This document shows, in pieces, positions 19,498 through 30,004 of a stretch of 64,000 bases of DNA. The DNA lies in contig PBEM01000006.1 of NCBI GenBank assembly GCA_002718415.1, forward strand, positions 208,350 to 272,349, given 5' to 3'. The stretch comes from Chloroflexota bacterium. Its GTDB lineage: Bacteria > Chloroflexota > Dehalococcoidia > Lucifugimonadales > Lucifugimonadaceae. How positions within the stretch are numbered: position 1 is the first letter of the stretch; each line of letters starts with the position of its first letter. A program made the translations under genes and the position numbers. The notes below the pieces were generated by a model. That model was not told the DNA's origin. It did no database searches and worked only from the letters and a program-made list of their open reading frames with translations.

Positions 19498-19956
19498 ATG
19501 GATGATACTGAAATAAAAAAAATAATTAAATCTGGTAAAAAAGGTATGGATATTTGGCAAATGAAACACCCTTCCGAAAGATTAGATTTATCAAATTTAG
19601 ATTTATCAAGGAATAATTTTTCTGGATGGGACTTTTCTAGAGTGATACTTAATGGTTCAGATTTATCAGATAGTATTTTAGAAGGGACTATTTTTACTCA
19701 AGCTTCGCTAATAAAAACAAATTTGACTCGATCAATTATGATTTCATCTATTCTTTATAGAGCTAATTGTCGTGATGCTATTTTAGTAGATACAAATTTA
19801 AATAGATCTAATATGTATAGATGTATATTAAGAGGTGCGAATATTTCTAAAGCATCATTCAAAGGAGCTAATGTATTAAAAGTGTCTTGGCCAAATTCAG
19901 CAGACTTAAAGGAATTACGAGAACAAGGTATTGTTAATCCTGTCGTAGATTTTTAA
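19498..19956 (+). CDS. Pentapeptide-repeat protein
   Basis: The protein has a run of A(D/N)LXX-like pentapeptides (LSNLDLSRNNFSGWDFSR, LNGSDLSDSILEGTIF and others) over roughly residues 33-130, which fold as a right-handed quadrilateral beta helix. Function is not predictable; some members bind gyrase or act as scaffolds. I place the start at the ATG at 19498 (152 residues); an ATG at 19447 would add 17 mostly hydrophobic residues before the acidic start of the domain. It diverges from glnA, and its 3' end overlaps the convergent oxidoreductase gene by 23 bases. Confidence 0.8.
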   Translation: MDDTEIKKIIKSGKKGMDIWQMKHPSERLDLSNLDLSRNNFSGWDFSRVILNGSDLSDSILEGTIFTQASLIKTNLTRSIMISSILYRANCRDAILVDTNLNRSNMYRCILRGANISKASFKGANVLKVSWPNSADLKELREQGIVNPVVDF

Positions 19957-20962
19957 TTTTTCCTGTAGCTCTGAGTAAAGTTTCTTGAACAATCAATTCA
20001 TGCTCATAATTTCGTAGAGGTTTAGTTTTGCCTTTTATATTTTGTATGAAGGAATTAAATGTATCTACGTATCTTGGAGTATTGTTGACGTTTATATAAG
20101 AAACCCCTTTTTTATAATTCTCATTAGAATTTTTTAGTGATAAACGGATATTTTTTACAGGTTCAAATGGTTCCATTATGGCTGAACCTTCAGTGCCATA
20201 AACTTCGAATCTCCTTGCAAGAGGAGGAATTTCTAACGCAGATATTTCAACTGTAGCTATTGCTCCTGGATATTCACATACAGATAAAGTATTGTCGCTA
20301 AAGTTTTTATTTATTGAATTTGTATTTTGTAAAAAACTTGTAATTTTATTTGGCCTTCCAAGAATCCAAACAATTTGATCGAACATATGACCGGCCAGAT
20401 CAAATAAAATACCTCCTTGATGAATAGAAATTCCATCACGCGAAGTATTTTCGTTTTCTGGGTTATAATCAGGGATCCAAGTTGACATATGTGCTCTAAT
20501 TTGAAAAATTTTACCTAAAAGACCAGACTTACACCATTCAGAAATCTTTTTAAAACCTTCATGTTTTCGAAACATATATCCCATTTGTAAATGTAAGTCT
20601 TTTTTTTCAGCTAGTTTTAAAACTTTTTTAAATCTACTAAAATCTTCTCCACCAGGTTTATCATAAAAAACATGTTTATTATTTTGGATTAACATTTCAG
20701 TATGAGAGAGGCTTTCAGCATTAGATCCTTCTGACGCTACGGCAAGTATTTTTTTATTATTTAAAATATTTTTATTATTATCAAACCACTTTATTTGAGT
20801 CCAAATTTTTTCATTAGATCTTATTAGATATTCTTTTCTATTTTTATCTGGTTCCCATACTCCAACAACATTAACTTCTGGATGGGAGTTCATTACCTCT
20901 AAGACACCTTGAGCGTGTCCATGTTTTGTTCCAAATTGTGCTACATTTATTTTTTCAGACAT
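19934..20962 (-). CDS. Gfo/Idh/MocA-family oxidoreductase
   Basis: The 342-residue protein has a Rossmann N-terminus with the family motif FYDKPGGEDF (the EKP-like lysine motif) and a C-terminal alpha/beta domain with the GGILFDLAGHMFDQ metal or substrate-site pattern. These enzymes oxidise or reduce sugars and inositols with NAD(P). It lies six bases after trpF in the same direction and so may be cotranscribed with the trp genes, although no metabolic link is evident. Confidence 0.88.
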   Translation of the reverse strand: MSEKINVAQFGTKHGHAQGVLEVMNSHPEVNVVGVWEPDKNRKEYLIRSNEKIWTQIKWFDNNKNILNNKKILAVASEGSNAESLSHTEMLIQNNKHVFYDKPGGEDFSRFKKVLKLAEKKDLHLQMGYMFRKHEGFKKISEWCKSGLLGKIFQIRAHMSTWIPDYNPENENTSRDGISIHQGGILFDLAGHMFDQIVWILGRPNKITSFLQNTNSINKNFSDNTLSVCEYPGAIATVEISALEIPPLARRFEVYGTEGSAIMEPFEPVKNIRLSLKNSNENYKKGVSYINVNNTPRYVDTFNSFIQNIKGKTKPLRNYEHELIVQETLLRATGKIKNLRQD

Positions 20963-20968
20963 AGAAAT

Positions 20969-21604
20969 TTATAGAAATTTAACTTTTTTTATAAATGAAC
21001 TAATTAAATTAATGTTTTTTTCTCCTTTATATTCAACTCCAGTTGATACATCTACTCCCCATGGAGTAAAGTTTTTAATGGCTTTTTCTATATTGTTTAT
21101 ATTTAGACCACCACCTAAAAATGTATTTTCTTTACTTGCTATTCCTGAAATTAAGTTCCAGTCAAAACTCTCTCCTGTTCCTCCAGGAGATCCTTTTTTA
21201 TAGGTATCTAATATAACACCTAAATTCATATCTAAATGATTATTAATTTTTGATTCAATTTCTATTTTTTTATCTGTATTTTTTACTCTGATTTGTTTGA
21301 AAATCTTCACATTTAAACTACTGATAAAATCTTCATTTTCATTTCCACATAGTTGGACACAATCTAAATTTATATTCTTGATAATATCCAATACATAATT
21401 AAGATGTTGGTTTTGAAATAAACCAACAATTTTAGGAGCAACTCGTAAACTATTTATGTAATTTGAAATTTCAATTGCTTTATTTATAGATATTTTTCTT
21501 CTGACACCGTCAACAAATACCAAACCTATATAATCCGCACCTTCATTAGCTGCAATTTTAGAGGCTTCGATCGTTTTTATTCCGCAAATTTTGATTTTAG
21601 TCAT
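20969..21604 (-). CDS. trpF: Phosphoribosylanthranilate isomerase
   Basis: The 211-residue (beta/alpha)8 protein begins with KICGIKT, containing the catalytic cysteine, and has GGTGESFDW, LGGGLN and the closing VDVSTGVE motif with the catalytic aspartate. It converts phosphoribosylanthranilate to CdRP in tryptophan synthesis. The start overlaps the end of trpC by eight bases, indicating translational coupling. Confidence 0.95.
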   Translation of the reverse strand: MTKIKICGIKTIEASKIAANEGADYIGLVFVDGVRRKISINKAIEISNYINSLRVAPKIVGLFQNQHLNYVLDIIKNINLDCVQLCGNENEDFISSLNVKIFKQIRVKNTDKKIEIESKINNHLDMNLGVILDTYKKGSPGGTGESFDWNLISGIASKENTFLGGGLNINNIEKAIKNFTPWGVDVSTGVEYKGEKNINLISSFIKKVKFL

Positions 21605-22397
21605 GTTTTTTTGTAATTTTTGAAATCATTTCAAATTTTGAATCAGATTTCATTAAAGCTTCACCCACAAGAACAGCATCTGCTCCTATATCTGACATTT
21701 TTTTTATATCTTCAAAAGATTTCATTCCACTTTCAGCTACCTTTAAAATAGATGAAGGTATTTTTGTTGATAAATGTTCAAATACTGATAAGTTTGTTTC
21801 TAAGGTTTTTAAATTCCTGTTATTTACTCCAATTAATTTTGGGGATAATTTTAGAGCTTTTTCTAATTCGGAATCATCAAATACTTCTACCAGTACATCC
21901 ATTTGTAAATCATGAGATAAATTATAGAACAATTGATAAGACTCTTCATCTAAAATCCCAATAATAAGTAGAATTGCGTCTGCTCCAGAAGCTCTTGCCT
22001 CATATATTTGATATTCATCAATAATAAAATCTTTTCTAAGGACAGGAATATTATATGAATGTGCAATTTTTGAAGCTATTTTTAAGTCATTTATTGAACC
22101 TTTAAAATAATCTTGTTCAGTTAATACTGATATTGCACTTGCACCAGCTTTACAATATGTTTCAGTTCTTTCTGAAGGGTCTAATTGTGAATCTAAAACT
22201 CCCGCTGAAGGAGAAGATCTTTTCATTTCAGCAATTAAGGCAGTTTGACTAGAGTTTCTAATCTTTTTGTATAAGCTAATTGTTTCAGGTAAATGTTGAC
22301 ACTTTTTTGAAAGATTTTTTAATGAGATCTTTGAGCGTGCTATATCTACAGATTTTATTCTTTTAGCTACTATCTGTTCTAGGATATTATTACTCAT
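21597..22397 (-). CDS. trpC: Indole-3-glycerol phosphate synthase
   Basis: The 266-residue (beta/alpha)8 enzyme has the catalytic lysine motif IAEMKRSSPS, the second lysine in VLRKDFI, GVNNRNLKT and the phosphate site VAESGM...VLVGEALM. It closes the indole ring from CdRP. Length is normal for a monofunctional TrpC. It shares one base with the trpD stop codon and overlaps trpF. Confidence 0.96.
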   Translation of the reverse strand: MSNNILEQIVAKRIKSVDIARSKISLKNLSKKCQHLPETISLYKKIRNSSQTALIAEMKRSSPSAGVLDSQLDPSERTETYCKAGASAISVLTEQDYFKGSINDLKIASKIAHSYNIPVLRKDFIIDEYQIYEARASGADAILLIIGILDEESYQLFYNLSHDLQMDVLVEVFDDSELEKALKLSPKLIGVNNRNLKTLETNLSVFEHLSTKIPSSILKVAESGMKSFEDIKKMSDIGADAVLVGEALMKSDSKFEMISKITKKHD

Positions 22398-23440
22398 TAT
22401 TTCATTTTAGTAGTTATATCAATTAGATTATTGAGTTTAAGTTTTGCTGAACCGGAATCAATTGAATCTGTAGCAACCAAAGCTGCATCTTGAAATGAAT
22501 CAGAAAGTCCAGAAACAAAAATAGCTGCTGCAGAATTAATGATCACACAATTTCTTCTAGATATCTCTTCTGCTGAACTATTAATATCTGAACCTGAGCC
22601 ATCGAAGATATCTGAAATAATTTTTGCACTTTCCTTTGAGGTATTTGATATAAGATGAGTATTTTTACCTTCAGGTAATCCAAAATCTGCAGGTCTAGTT
22701 CTTCTTCTCTTTAATGTATTTTTAGTAACTTGAAAAATAGTGGTATTACCCTCAATATCTATTTCATCAGCTCCTGAATTAGAATTTAATACTATTGAAT
22801 TTTCTGTATTCAATATTTTTAACGCTTTTGCTATTTTTTCAGCATTAGTAGCGTTAACAGTACCAATAATTTGCTTTTTTGCATTTGCAGGATTAGTTAA
22901 AGGTCCAAGTAAATTGAATATAGTTCTAATCCCAATTTCTGGTCTAAGTGGACCTGCAAATTTCATAGCAGGATGGAATTTTTGAGCAAACATAAATCCT
23001 ATTCCAATTTCTTCTAAACATTTCTTTACATTGGATGGATCTAGCATAATATTTACTCCTAAAACTTCAAGAACATCTGCACTTCCGCTGGATCCAGACA
23101 TTGCTCTATTCCCATGTTTCGCTACAGGTATTCCTGCCCCTGCGACTACGAAAGATACTGCGGTAGAAATATTGAACCAATTTTTTCCATCTCCACCTGT
23201 TCCACATGTGTCAATTACTGGTAGCTTTGTAATAATTTTTTCAGAAAATTCTCTCATAGCTTCAGCCATTCCAGCTATTTCTTCTGGGGTTTCACCTTTA
23301 ATTCTTAAAGCTGTAACAAATGATCCAAATTGAGCTGGGGTTATATTACCTTGCATTATTTCTCTCATTATCATATTAATATCATTTTTTGAAATGTCTT
23401 TATTTTCTACAAGTTCTGATATTCCCAACTTTATATTCAT
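22397..23440 (-). CDS. trpD: Anthranilate phosphoribosyltransferase
   Basis: The 347-residue protein shows CGTGGDG, the PRPP-binding HGNRAMSGSSGSADVLEVLG and the anthranilate-site segment RPEIGIRTIFNLLGPLTNPA. It couples anthranilate to PRPP. It is a monofunctional TrpD, with the glutaminase encoded separately by the upstream trpG, with which it overlaps by four bases. Confidence 0.96.
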   Translation of the reverse strand: MNIKLGISELVENKDISKNDINMIMREIMQGNITPAQFGSFVTALRIKGETPEEIAGMAEAMREFSEKIITKLPVIDTCGTGGDGKNWFNISTAVSFVVAGAGIPVAKHGNRAMSGSSGSADVLEVLGVNIMLDPSNVKKCLEEIGIGFMFAQKFHPAMKFAGPLRPEIGIRTIFNLLGPLTNPANAKKQIIGTVNATNAEKIAKALKILNTENSIVLNSNSGADEIDIEGNTTIFQVTKNTLKRRRTRPADFGLPEGKNTHLISNTSKESAKIISDIFDGSGSDINSSAEEISRRNCVIINSAAAIFVSGLSDSFQDAALVATDSIDSGSAKLKLNNLIDITTKMK

Positions 23441-24012
23441 TTAATTTCCTTTATTTCTAAAAAGTTTTTTAGTATTTTTTTACCAGGTAAAGTAAGTATT
23501 GATTCAGGATGGAATTGAACTCCTTCAATAGGTAATTTATTATGCCTAATGCCCATAATAATTCCATTATCAGTCCAGGAAGAAACTATAAAATCTTTCG
23601 GGACATGATTTTTTTTAACAGACAAAGAATGATATCTTACAGCTTTGAAAGGATTTGTTATTCCTTTATAAACTCCATTTCCATCATGATGAATCAATGA
23701 AGTTTTACCATGTCTTATTTCGCCTGCATTAGAAATTATTCCACCATATGCTTGTGCGATACATTGATGCCCTAGACAGACTCCTAGAATTGGTATTTTT
23801 TCACCAAAAAACTTTGCCACTTTTACAGAAATTCCCGCATTATCTGGATTTGATGGTCCTGGAGAAATAACTATTTTTTCTGGATTTATATCAGAAATTT
23901 CTTCTAAAGATAATTCGTCATTTCTTATCACTTTAACTTCTGAACCTAGTTCAGATAAATACTGAAATAGGTTGTATGTAAAGCTATCATAGTTATCGAT
24001 TAATAGTAGCAT
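23437..24012 (-). CDS. trpG: Glutamine amidotransferase subunit of anthranilate (or aminodeoxychorismate) synthase
   Basis: The 191-residue class I amidotransferase begins MLLLIDNYDSFTYNLFQYL and has the nucleophile motif GVCLGHQ, the oxyanion region SPGPSNP and the catalytic His-Glu in VQFHPES. The start is the ATG at 24012; a TTG at 24051 in frame would overlap the preceding gene and add residues not found in the family. As the only amidotransferase next to two chorismate-binding subunits, it may serve both, as amphibolic TrpG/PabA proteins do. Confidence 0.93.
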   Translation of the reverse strand: MLLLIDNYDSFTYNLFQYLSELGSEVKVIRNDELSLEEISDINPEKIVISPGPSNPDNAGISVKVAKFFGEKIPILGVCLGHQCIAQAYGGIISNAGEIRHGKTSLIHHDGNGVYKGITNPFKAVRYHSLSVKKNHVPKDFIVSSWTDNGIIMGIRHNKLPIEGVQFHPESILTLPGKKILKNFLEIKEIK

Positions 24013-24025
24013 GACTAGATTTTTT

Positions 24026-25447
24026 TTAATTCCTAGATATATTATTTGCAATATTTATTGCTTGAATACAAGCTAGAATTTTATTCTCCGTTTCTTTATA
24101 TTCTTTTTTTGGGGAGGATTCTGATACGATTCCAGCACCACCATTTATAAATGCTTTTTGCTTTTTTATAATTATAGACCTGATCAATGTTCCTGTATCT
24201 ATATTGTATAGACTTTCAAACCATCCTATTGCTCCACAATAAGGGCCTCTACCTTCTGGTTCTAAGTCATTAGCTAATTCTATGGCTCTGATTTTTGGGG
24301 CTCCAGAAAGAGTACCTATAGGGAACCCTGACTTAAGAGCATCTATTCCGGAAAAATTTTCCCCTAATAAACCTGTAACCTTTGATACTAAGTGCATTAC
24401 ATGTGAATATTTTTCAACAGACATAAATTTTTCTACTTTTACAGATCCAATTTCACATATTTTCCCAAGATCATTTCGAGCTAAATCTACTAACATTAAA
24501 TGTTCTGCTTTTTCTTTTTCAGATAATAACATATTTTTTTCATTACATTTATCATTATTTTTATTAGTATCTCTAGGGTATGTACCTGCAATAGGATGAA
24601 TTTCAGTTATATTGCTTTTTGTTCTAGACATTAGCTCTGGAGAAGCACCTATAATTTGGAAATCTACAAAATTCACATAATAAGTGTAAGGAGAAAAATT
24701 TATTTTTTTTAATTCTCTGTAAATTGAACTTGGATCACACATAATTTTCATTTCAGCTTTTCTAGACAAGACTACTTGTATTAATTCCCCGTTATTTATT
24801 TCATAAATTGCATTTTCAACCATTTGAATATATTTTTTAATTCCAATATTAGATTTGTATTTTATTTTGGATTCATTTGAACTACTATTTTTTTTATTTA
24901 AATTTTTTGATAAATATATAATTTTTTCTTGTATTTCTTTTTGCCTTTTTTTTATTTCTTTTTTTAATCGGTTTTGTTTTAGACAAACAATATATATATA
25001 TAGTTTTTTATTATCAAAAATTAATAGTTCCTTAGGAAAAATAAATCCGGATTCTGGAGTATATGTTTTTGTATCTTTTATATTATTGATTGTTGGTTCA
25101 ATATACTTAAAACATTCATAACTAATGTACCCAAATCCTCCAGAATAAAAAGCTTCATTTAAATCTTTATATGCTGGGATAAGTTTATGTTTTATACGTT
25201 CATTTAGTTCTTTGGAAATAATTTTGAAAGGATCTGTTTCTCCAAGCAATTCTTTTTTTCCTGTACGAATTACTTTTTCAGCAGAAATACAAACATATCC
25301 TAATTTATTGTCTGAAATATTTTTTTGTTTGTAATTTTGTTCGAAGATGAAGCTGGCAGATTTTGGATTAGCAAGTAAATTATGAACATCTACTGCAGAT
25401 ACTCCTGGATTTATAAATCTCTTCACGTAATAAATATGACGTTTCAT
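24026..25447 (-). CDS. Second anthranilate synthase / aminodeoxychorismate synthase component I
   Basis: The 473-residue chorismate-binding enzyme has the C-terminal core motifs MLVDLARNDLGKICE, YSHVMHLVS and [18 protein letters not shown], followed by YCGAIGW, which resembles PabB. The N-terminal LLES feedback motif of TrpE is not recognisable. Around residue 286 it reads PIAGT, the alanine-containing version seen in anthranilate synthases, whereas typical PabB has PIKGT with lysine. It is therefore either a second TrpE or an atypical PabB. It abuts the trpE stop codon and precedes trpG by 13 bases. The region about residues 150-200 is very lysine-rich. Confidence 0.85.
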   Translation of the reverse strand: MKRHIYYVKRFINPGVSAVDVHNLLANPKSASFIFEQNYKQKNISDNKLGYVCISAEKVIRTGKKELLGETDPFKIISKELNERIKHKLIPAYKDLNEAFYSGGFGYISYECFKYIEPTINNIKDTKTYTPESGFIFPKELLIFDNKKLYIYIVCLKQNRLKKEIKKRQKEIQEKIIYLSKNLNKKNSSSNESKIKYKSNIGIKKYIQMVENAIYEINNGELIQVVLSRKAEMKIMCDPSSIYRELKKINFSPYTYYVNFVDFQIIGASPELMSRTKSNITEIHPIAGTYPRDTNKNNDKCNEKNMLLSEKEKAEHLMLVDLARNDLGKICEIGSVKVEKFMSVEKYSHVMHLVSKVTGLLGENFSGIDALKSGFPIGTLSGAPKIRAIELANDLEPEGRGPYCGAIGWFESLYNIDTGTLIRSIIIKKQKAFINGGAGIVSESSPKKEYKETENKILACIQAINIANNISRN

Positions 25448-26938
25448 TTATGAATTTTCAGTATGTTCAATTGCTCTCATCAATGGAGCCATTTTATGTA
25501 AAGTTTCCTCGAATTCTTTCTCTGGATTGGAATCAGCAACAATTCCTCCACCTGCTTGTAAATAAGCTATACCATCTTTTAAAATCATAGTTCTTAAAGA
25601 GATAGCAGTATCCATATTGCCAGTATAGCTAAAATAGCCTATCGCACCGCTATATGGACCACGTTTATTAGGTTCATGTTCAGCTATTAACTGCATAGCT
25701 CGTATTTTTGGTGCCCCTGATACTGTTCCGGCTGGAAATCCTGATTTTAATGCATCAAAAGAATCAAATTGCTCTGATAATTCCCCTGTAACATGTGACA
25801 CTATGTGCATTACATGAGAGTATTTTTCTATTTCTAACTTTTGAGTTATTTCAACTGTTCCAGGTTTTGAAACTTTTCCAATGTCATTTCTTCCTAGATC
25901 TAGTAACATTACATGCTCTGCTAGTTCTTTTTCATCATTTAGTAATTCTTTTTCTAAGAAGTCATCTTCCTCTTTGGTTTTTCCTCTTGGTCTAGTTCCT
26001 GCAATTGGATGAACAGCTATTTTATTATCTATTACTTGTACTAATAATTCAGGGGAAGCACCTACAATTTCAAATGTATCCATCTGTAAATAGAACATAT
26101 ACGGTGAAGGATTTATCATTCTTAGTGATCTGTAAAGGTCAAAAGATTTAGCAGAAGTCTTTCTTTTTAGTCTTTGAGATAATACTACTTGGATTATCTC
26201 ACCTTCATTGATAGATTTTTTACAAGATTCAACCATTAAATTATATGATTCTTTTGACATATTTGGACTGTATGCTTTATTCGTAGATAAATCTATATTT
26301 GAATTTTTAGATTTATTTATAGGTATAATTTTCTTGTTTTTTGAAATTTTTGGTAAATCTGAATTTAATTTATTAATTAAATTTTCGATTTTATCTGTTG
26401 TTTTTGAATAGATATCTAAATCATTTTTAGTAATATCTGCGTGTGCTACTACAAAAATACTATTTCGCACATGATCAAAAATTAGTAAAGAATCTGTAAG
26501 CATAAAAGTAGATTCAGGAAGATCTAATCCTGAAGATTCATTACTAATCGGAGGAACTTTAGGTTCAAAGTATGAGATTGTATCATAAGCTAAGTAGCCT
26601 ACTAAACCTCCGTGAAATTTTGGTAGACCCTCTACGTTTGCATATTTTATTTTTGACATTCTATTCTTTAAAAATTCTAGAGGGTCAATGCAACCATAAT
26701 TAGTTTTTTGTCCAGTTGTTATTACTTCAGATGGATTTGTTCCAATGAAAGAATACCTAGCAACATTTTCACCTCCTTGAACAGATTCCAATAAAAAAGA
26801 ATATTGTTTTTCAGCTGTTTTTAAGTATGCTGAAACTGGAGTTTCCAAATCAGCAGAAATTTCTCTGTAAATTGGAATTAGATTGTAAGGTTTCTTTAAT
26901 TTTTCGAATGTATTTAAATTTGGTGTATATTCAATCAT
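25448..26938 (-). CDS. trpE: Anthranilate synthase component I
   Basis: The 496-residue protein has the tryptophan feedback-site LLES at residues 49-52, [30 protein letters not shown] and [17 protein letters not shown], all characteristic of TrpE. With TrpG it makes anthranilate from chorismate and glutamine. It overlaps the trpS stop by four bases (ATGA), so the two are translationally coupled. Feedback inhibition by tryptophan is expected from the LLES motif. Confidence 0.96.
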   Translation of the reverse strand: MIEYTPNLNTFEKLKKPYNLIPIYREISADLETPVSAYLKTAEKQYSFLLESVQGGENVARYSFIGTNPSEVITTGQKTNYGCIDPLEFLKNRMSKIKYANVEGLPKFHGGLVGYLAYDTISYFEPKVPPISNESSGLDLPESTFMLTDSLLIFDHVRNSIFVVAHADITKNDLDIYSKTTDKIENLINKLNSDLPKISKNKKIIPINKSKNSNIDLSTNKAYSPNMSKESYNLMVESCKKSINEGEIIQVVLSQRLKRKTSAKSFDLYRSLRMINPSPYMFYLQMDTFEIVGASPELLVQVIDNKIAVHPIAGTRPRGKTKEEDDFLEKELLNDEKELAEHVMLLDLGRNDIGKVSKPGTVEITQKLEIEKYSHVMHIVSHVTGELSEQFDSFDALKSGFPAGTVSGAPKIRAMQLIAEHEPNKRGPYSGAIGYFSYTGNMDTAISLRTMILKDGIAYLQAGGGIVADSNPEKEFEETLHKMAPLMRAIEHTENS

Positions 26939-27990
26939 TTTGTGTAAGTTGAAATTTTCATCTTTTCTCTGACCATCATTATAGTTTCCGCTGCTATTAT
27001 TCTTGTTCTTTCGATTCCAGACATAAGGGCTTCTTCTACCATTGGCATGTTAGATTTTAATTTCTCTCTTTTTTCTCTAATGGGATTTAAGAATTCATTT
27101 ATAGAATTTGCGAGAGCAATTTTAACTTCAACATCTCCAATTTTACCCTGTTTATATCTTTTTTTAAAATCTTCAATTTGAGCTTTATCTGGGTTAAATG
27201 CGTCATGATATTGAAATACAGGATTTCCTTCTACTTTACCAGGAATATCTGATCTAATCCTATTTGGATCAGTAAACATCCCGCGGACTTTTTTATTTAC
27301 GATTTCTTCTCCATCTGAAAGCATAATTACATTCCCGCTTGATTTACTCATTTTTCCTTTACCATCAGTACCTAATAAACGTCCTACTTTACCAATTAAT
27401 GTATCTGGTTCAGGAAATACTTCTCCAAACATTCTATTGAATTTTCTAGCTATTTCTCTTGTCATTTCTATATGTGGGGCTTGATCTTCCCCAACAGGAA
27501 CAAGATGTGCTCTAGGGAGTAATATGTCTGCTACTTGACTCATTGGGTAATTATAGAATCCAACAGTTCTCCTTTCTATAGGGAGAGAATCCAATTCATT
27601 TTTTAAAGTAGGATTCCTTTCAAGCATTCCTATTGGTGTGATAAAACTTAACAACATTGAAAGTTCAGCAAATTCTGGGACATAACTTTGTATTACGAAA
27701 GATGATTTATCAGGATCCAACCCCACTGCCATCCAGTCTAATGTAACATCTAATACTGAACCTCTGATTAAGTCAATATCATTAAAATGGTCTCCTAAAG
27801 CTTGATAATCAGCAATTAGAAAGTAACAGTCGAATTGATTTTGTAAATCGATCCAATTTTTTAGTGCACCTACATAATGACCTAGGTGTAACGCTCCAGT
27901 TGGGCGAATCCCAGTTAAAATACGTTTTTTATGAGTTGAATCAGACAAAATTTTTAAAAATTTAATTGAATTTATATCAAAGGATATCAT
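26935..27990 (-). CDS. trpS: Tryptophanyl-tRNA synthetase
   Basis: The 351-residue class I synthetase has the HIGH-equivalent [12 protein letters not shown], the GKMSKSSGN signature and the [21 protein letters not shown] specificity segment typical of bacterial TrpRS. It is somewhat longer than usual because of about 20 residues before [11 protein letters not shown]; a later start cannot be excluded. It is the first gene of the trp operon and is divergent from an S9 peptidase gene across only 51 bases. Confidence 0.96.
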   Translation of the reverse strand: MISFDINSIKFLKILSDSTHKKRILTGIRPTGALHLGHYVGALKNWIDLQNQFDCYFLIADYQALGDHFNDIDLIRGSVLDVTLDWMAVGLDPDKSSFVIQSYVPEFAELSMLLSFITPIGMLERNPTLKNELDSLPIERRTVGFYNYPMSQVADILLPRAHLVPVGEDQAPHIEMTREIARKFNRMFGEVFPEPDTLIGKVGRLLGTDGKGKMSKSSGNVIMLSDGEEIVNKKVRGMFTDPNRIRSDIPGKVEGNPVFQYHDAFNPDKAQIEDFKKRYKQGKIGDVEVKIALANSINEFLNPIREKREKLKSNMPMVEEALMSGIERTRIIAAETIMMVREKMKISTYTK

Positions 27991-28041
27991 TATATTAAAA
28001 TTTTTTATTTATATATTTCTATTTTGATGATATCTTCATAA

Positions 28042-29997
28042 ATGATTATGAAGAAGAAAAATTCTCAATATGGTTCTTGGCTGTCTCCTTTATCAGCTAA
28101 ATTAGTAACGTCCGCAAGCTTAAAATTATCTGAAATTGTGATTGATGGTGACGATATATATTGGCTCGAGTGTAGGGCAAATGAAGGAGGAAGATATGTC
28201 ATAGTTAAAAAGAATAAAAATGGGAAATTACTTGATGTGTCAAGTTCTTCTTTTAATGTAAGAAATTCAGTTCATGAGTATGGTGGTGGTTCTTATGATG
28301 TTAAAGATGGAGTCGTATACTTTTGTAATTGGGACGATCAAAGAATTTATAAAGCTTTACCTAATAAATCACCTATCCCAATAACATCAGTATCTCAAAA
28401 AAATTACAAAGATAGATATGCTGATTTAAGAATTTCAAATGATTCAAAATGGATTATTTGTGTAAGAGAAAGACACCAAAATAATAGGGAACCAGAGAAT
28501 CAATTAGTTGCTATTAGTACAGATGGAGTATCTGAAATTAATGTTATTTCAAAAGGGTATGATTTTTATTCTTCTCCAAGATTAAATAATCGAGATGAAC
28601 AAATTTGTTGGTTGTCTTGGAATCACCCTAATATGCCATGGGATGGATGTGAATTATGGTCAGGGATATTTGATTCAAAAAATGGGAGAATAATTCAGCC
28701 TAACAAAATTACCGGAGATCAAGATATAAGCATCGTCCAACCTGAATGGTCTCCAAAAGGCGAATTGTTTTTTATTTCAGATGAATCAGGTTGGTGGAAT
28801 TTAACAAAATGGACAGGTTTTTCAACTGTAAATATAATTTCTGAAAAGTTAGATCATGGTGGCCCATCCTGGCAATTTGGGTTTAAGACTTTTTGTTTTA
28901 ACGATCAAAACGAGATTATTTTATCTGAAAAAGGATTATTAAACGGCAGTGTACGTAAGTTTGAATCAACCGGTAAATTTCTTAATAAAATAACCATACC
29001 TCATAATTCAATATCATATATTGTGAATTATAACCATTCTGTAATATATGTAGGATCATCTCCTAATTCGTTGCCTGAAATCTCAAAATTTTCACTAATT
29101 GATTCACAGATAGAAACCATTAAATCTTCAAATGAAATTCAATTACATGAAGAAGATATTTCTTATCCGAAAAAAATAAAATTTCCTACCACAAATAATG
29201 AAGAATCATATGCTTTTTATTACGCTCCGAAAAATAGTAAATATCAACCTATAAAATCCGAAAAACCGCCATTATTAGTTATATCTCATGGAGGACCTAC
29301 GAGTTCAACTAGTACTGATTTAAATTTATCTATTCAATATTGGACTACGAGGGGATTTAGTGTTGTTGATGTTGATTATAGAGGTTCTACTGGATATGGG
29401 AAAAAATATAGAAATTCTCTAAAAGGTAATTGGGGAATTTTTGATACAGATGATTGTGTTTCTGTTGTTAAATACTTATCAAAAAAATCTTTAATAGATA
29501 TAAATAAGGTAGCAATTAAAGGTGGGTCGGCTGGAGGATATACAACTATCAATGCTCTTACTTTTCATGATGTATTTGCAGTTGGAGCCTCATATTATGG
29601 GATAGCAGACTTAAGTGTATTTATCAACGATACCCACAAATTTGAATCTAAATATTTGGATAGTTTAATTGGTCCATATCCTGAAAAAAAACAAGAATAT
29701 TATGACAGATCAGCAATTAACTTTACCGAAAGACTATCTTGTCCAATGATTATTCTGCAAGGTACTGAAGATAAAATTGTTCCTCCTTCTCAGGCAGAAA
29801 TAATGGCAAAAGCTTTAAGGGAAAAGAAAATTCCTTTTACATTAATGATGTTTAAAGGAGAGCAACATGGATTTAGAGATTCTAAAAATATAATAGCTTC
29901 TCTTGAGGCGGAGTTATATTTTTATAGTAAAGTTATGAAATTTATTCCATCAGGAGAGATTAAACCAATTGTGATAGAAAATTCTGATTTTCTATAA
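28042..29997 (+). CDS. S9 family serine peptidase (acylaminoacyl/dipeptidyl peptidase type)
   Basis: The 651-residue protein has an N-terminal beta-propeller-like half and a C-terminal alpha/beta hydrolase domain. The nucleophile is in KGGSAGGYT (Ser about 496), the acid in LQGTEDKIVPPSQ and the histidine in GEQHGFRD at about 609. DYRGSTGYGKKYR is the typical S9C lead-in motif. It should act on short peptides in the cytoplasm, since there is no signal peptide. It converges with the M48 gene, with seven bases between the stops. Confidence 0.93.
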   Translation: MIMKKKNSQYGSWLSPLSAKLVTSASLKLSEIVIDGDDIYWLECRANEGGRYVIVKKNKNGKLLDVSSSSFNVRNSVHEYGGGSYDVKDGVVYFCNWDDQRIYKALPNKSPIPITSVSQKNYKDRYADLRISNDSKWIICVRERHQNNREPENQLVAISTDGVSEINVISKGYDFYSSPRLNNRDEQICWLSWNHPNMPWDGCELWSGIFDSKNGRIIQPNKITGDQDISIVQPEWSPKGELFFISDESGWWNLTKWTGFSTVNIISEKLDHGGPSWQFGFKTFCFNDQNEIILSEKGLLNGSVRKFESTGKFLNKITIPHNSISYIVNYNHSVIYVGSSPNSLPEISKFSLIDSQIETIKSSNEIQLHEEDISYPKKIKFPTTNNEESYAFYYAPKNSKYQPIKSEKPPLLVISHGGPTSSTSTDLNLSIQYWTTRGFSVVDVDYRGSTGYGKKYRNSLKGNWGIFDTDDCVSVVKYLSKKSLIDINKVAIKGGSAGGYTTINALTFHDVFAVGASYYGIADLSVFINDTHKFESKYLDSLIGPYPEKKQEYYDRSAINFTERLSCPMIILQGTEDKIVPPSQAEIMAKALREKKIPFTLMMFKGEQHGFRDSKNIIASLEAELYFYSKVMKFIPSGEIKPIVIENSDFL

Positions 29998-30004
29998 ATA
30001 TCAT

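Noticed and set aside
24012-24051. Upstream TTG start for trpG
   Set aside because: It would overlap the preceding gene and add residues absent from the family; the ATG at 24012 gives the canonical N-terminus.
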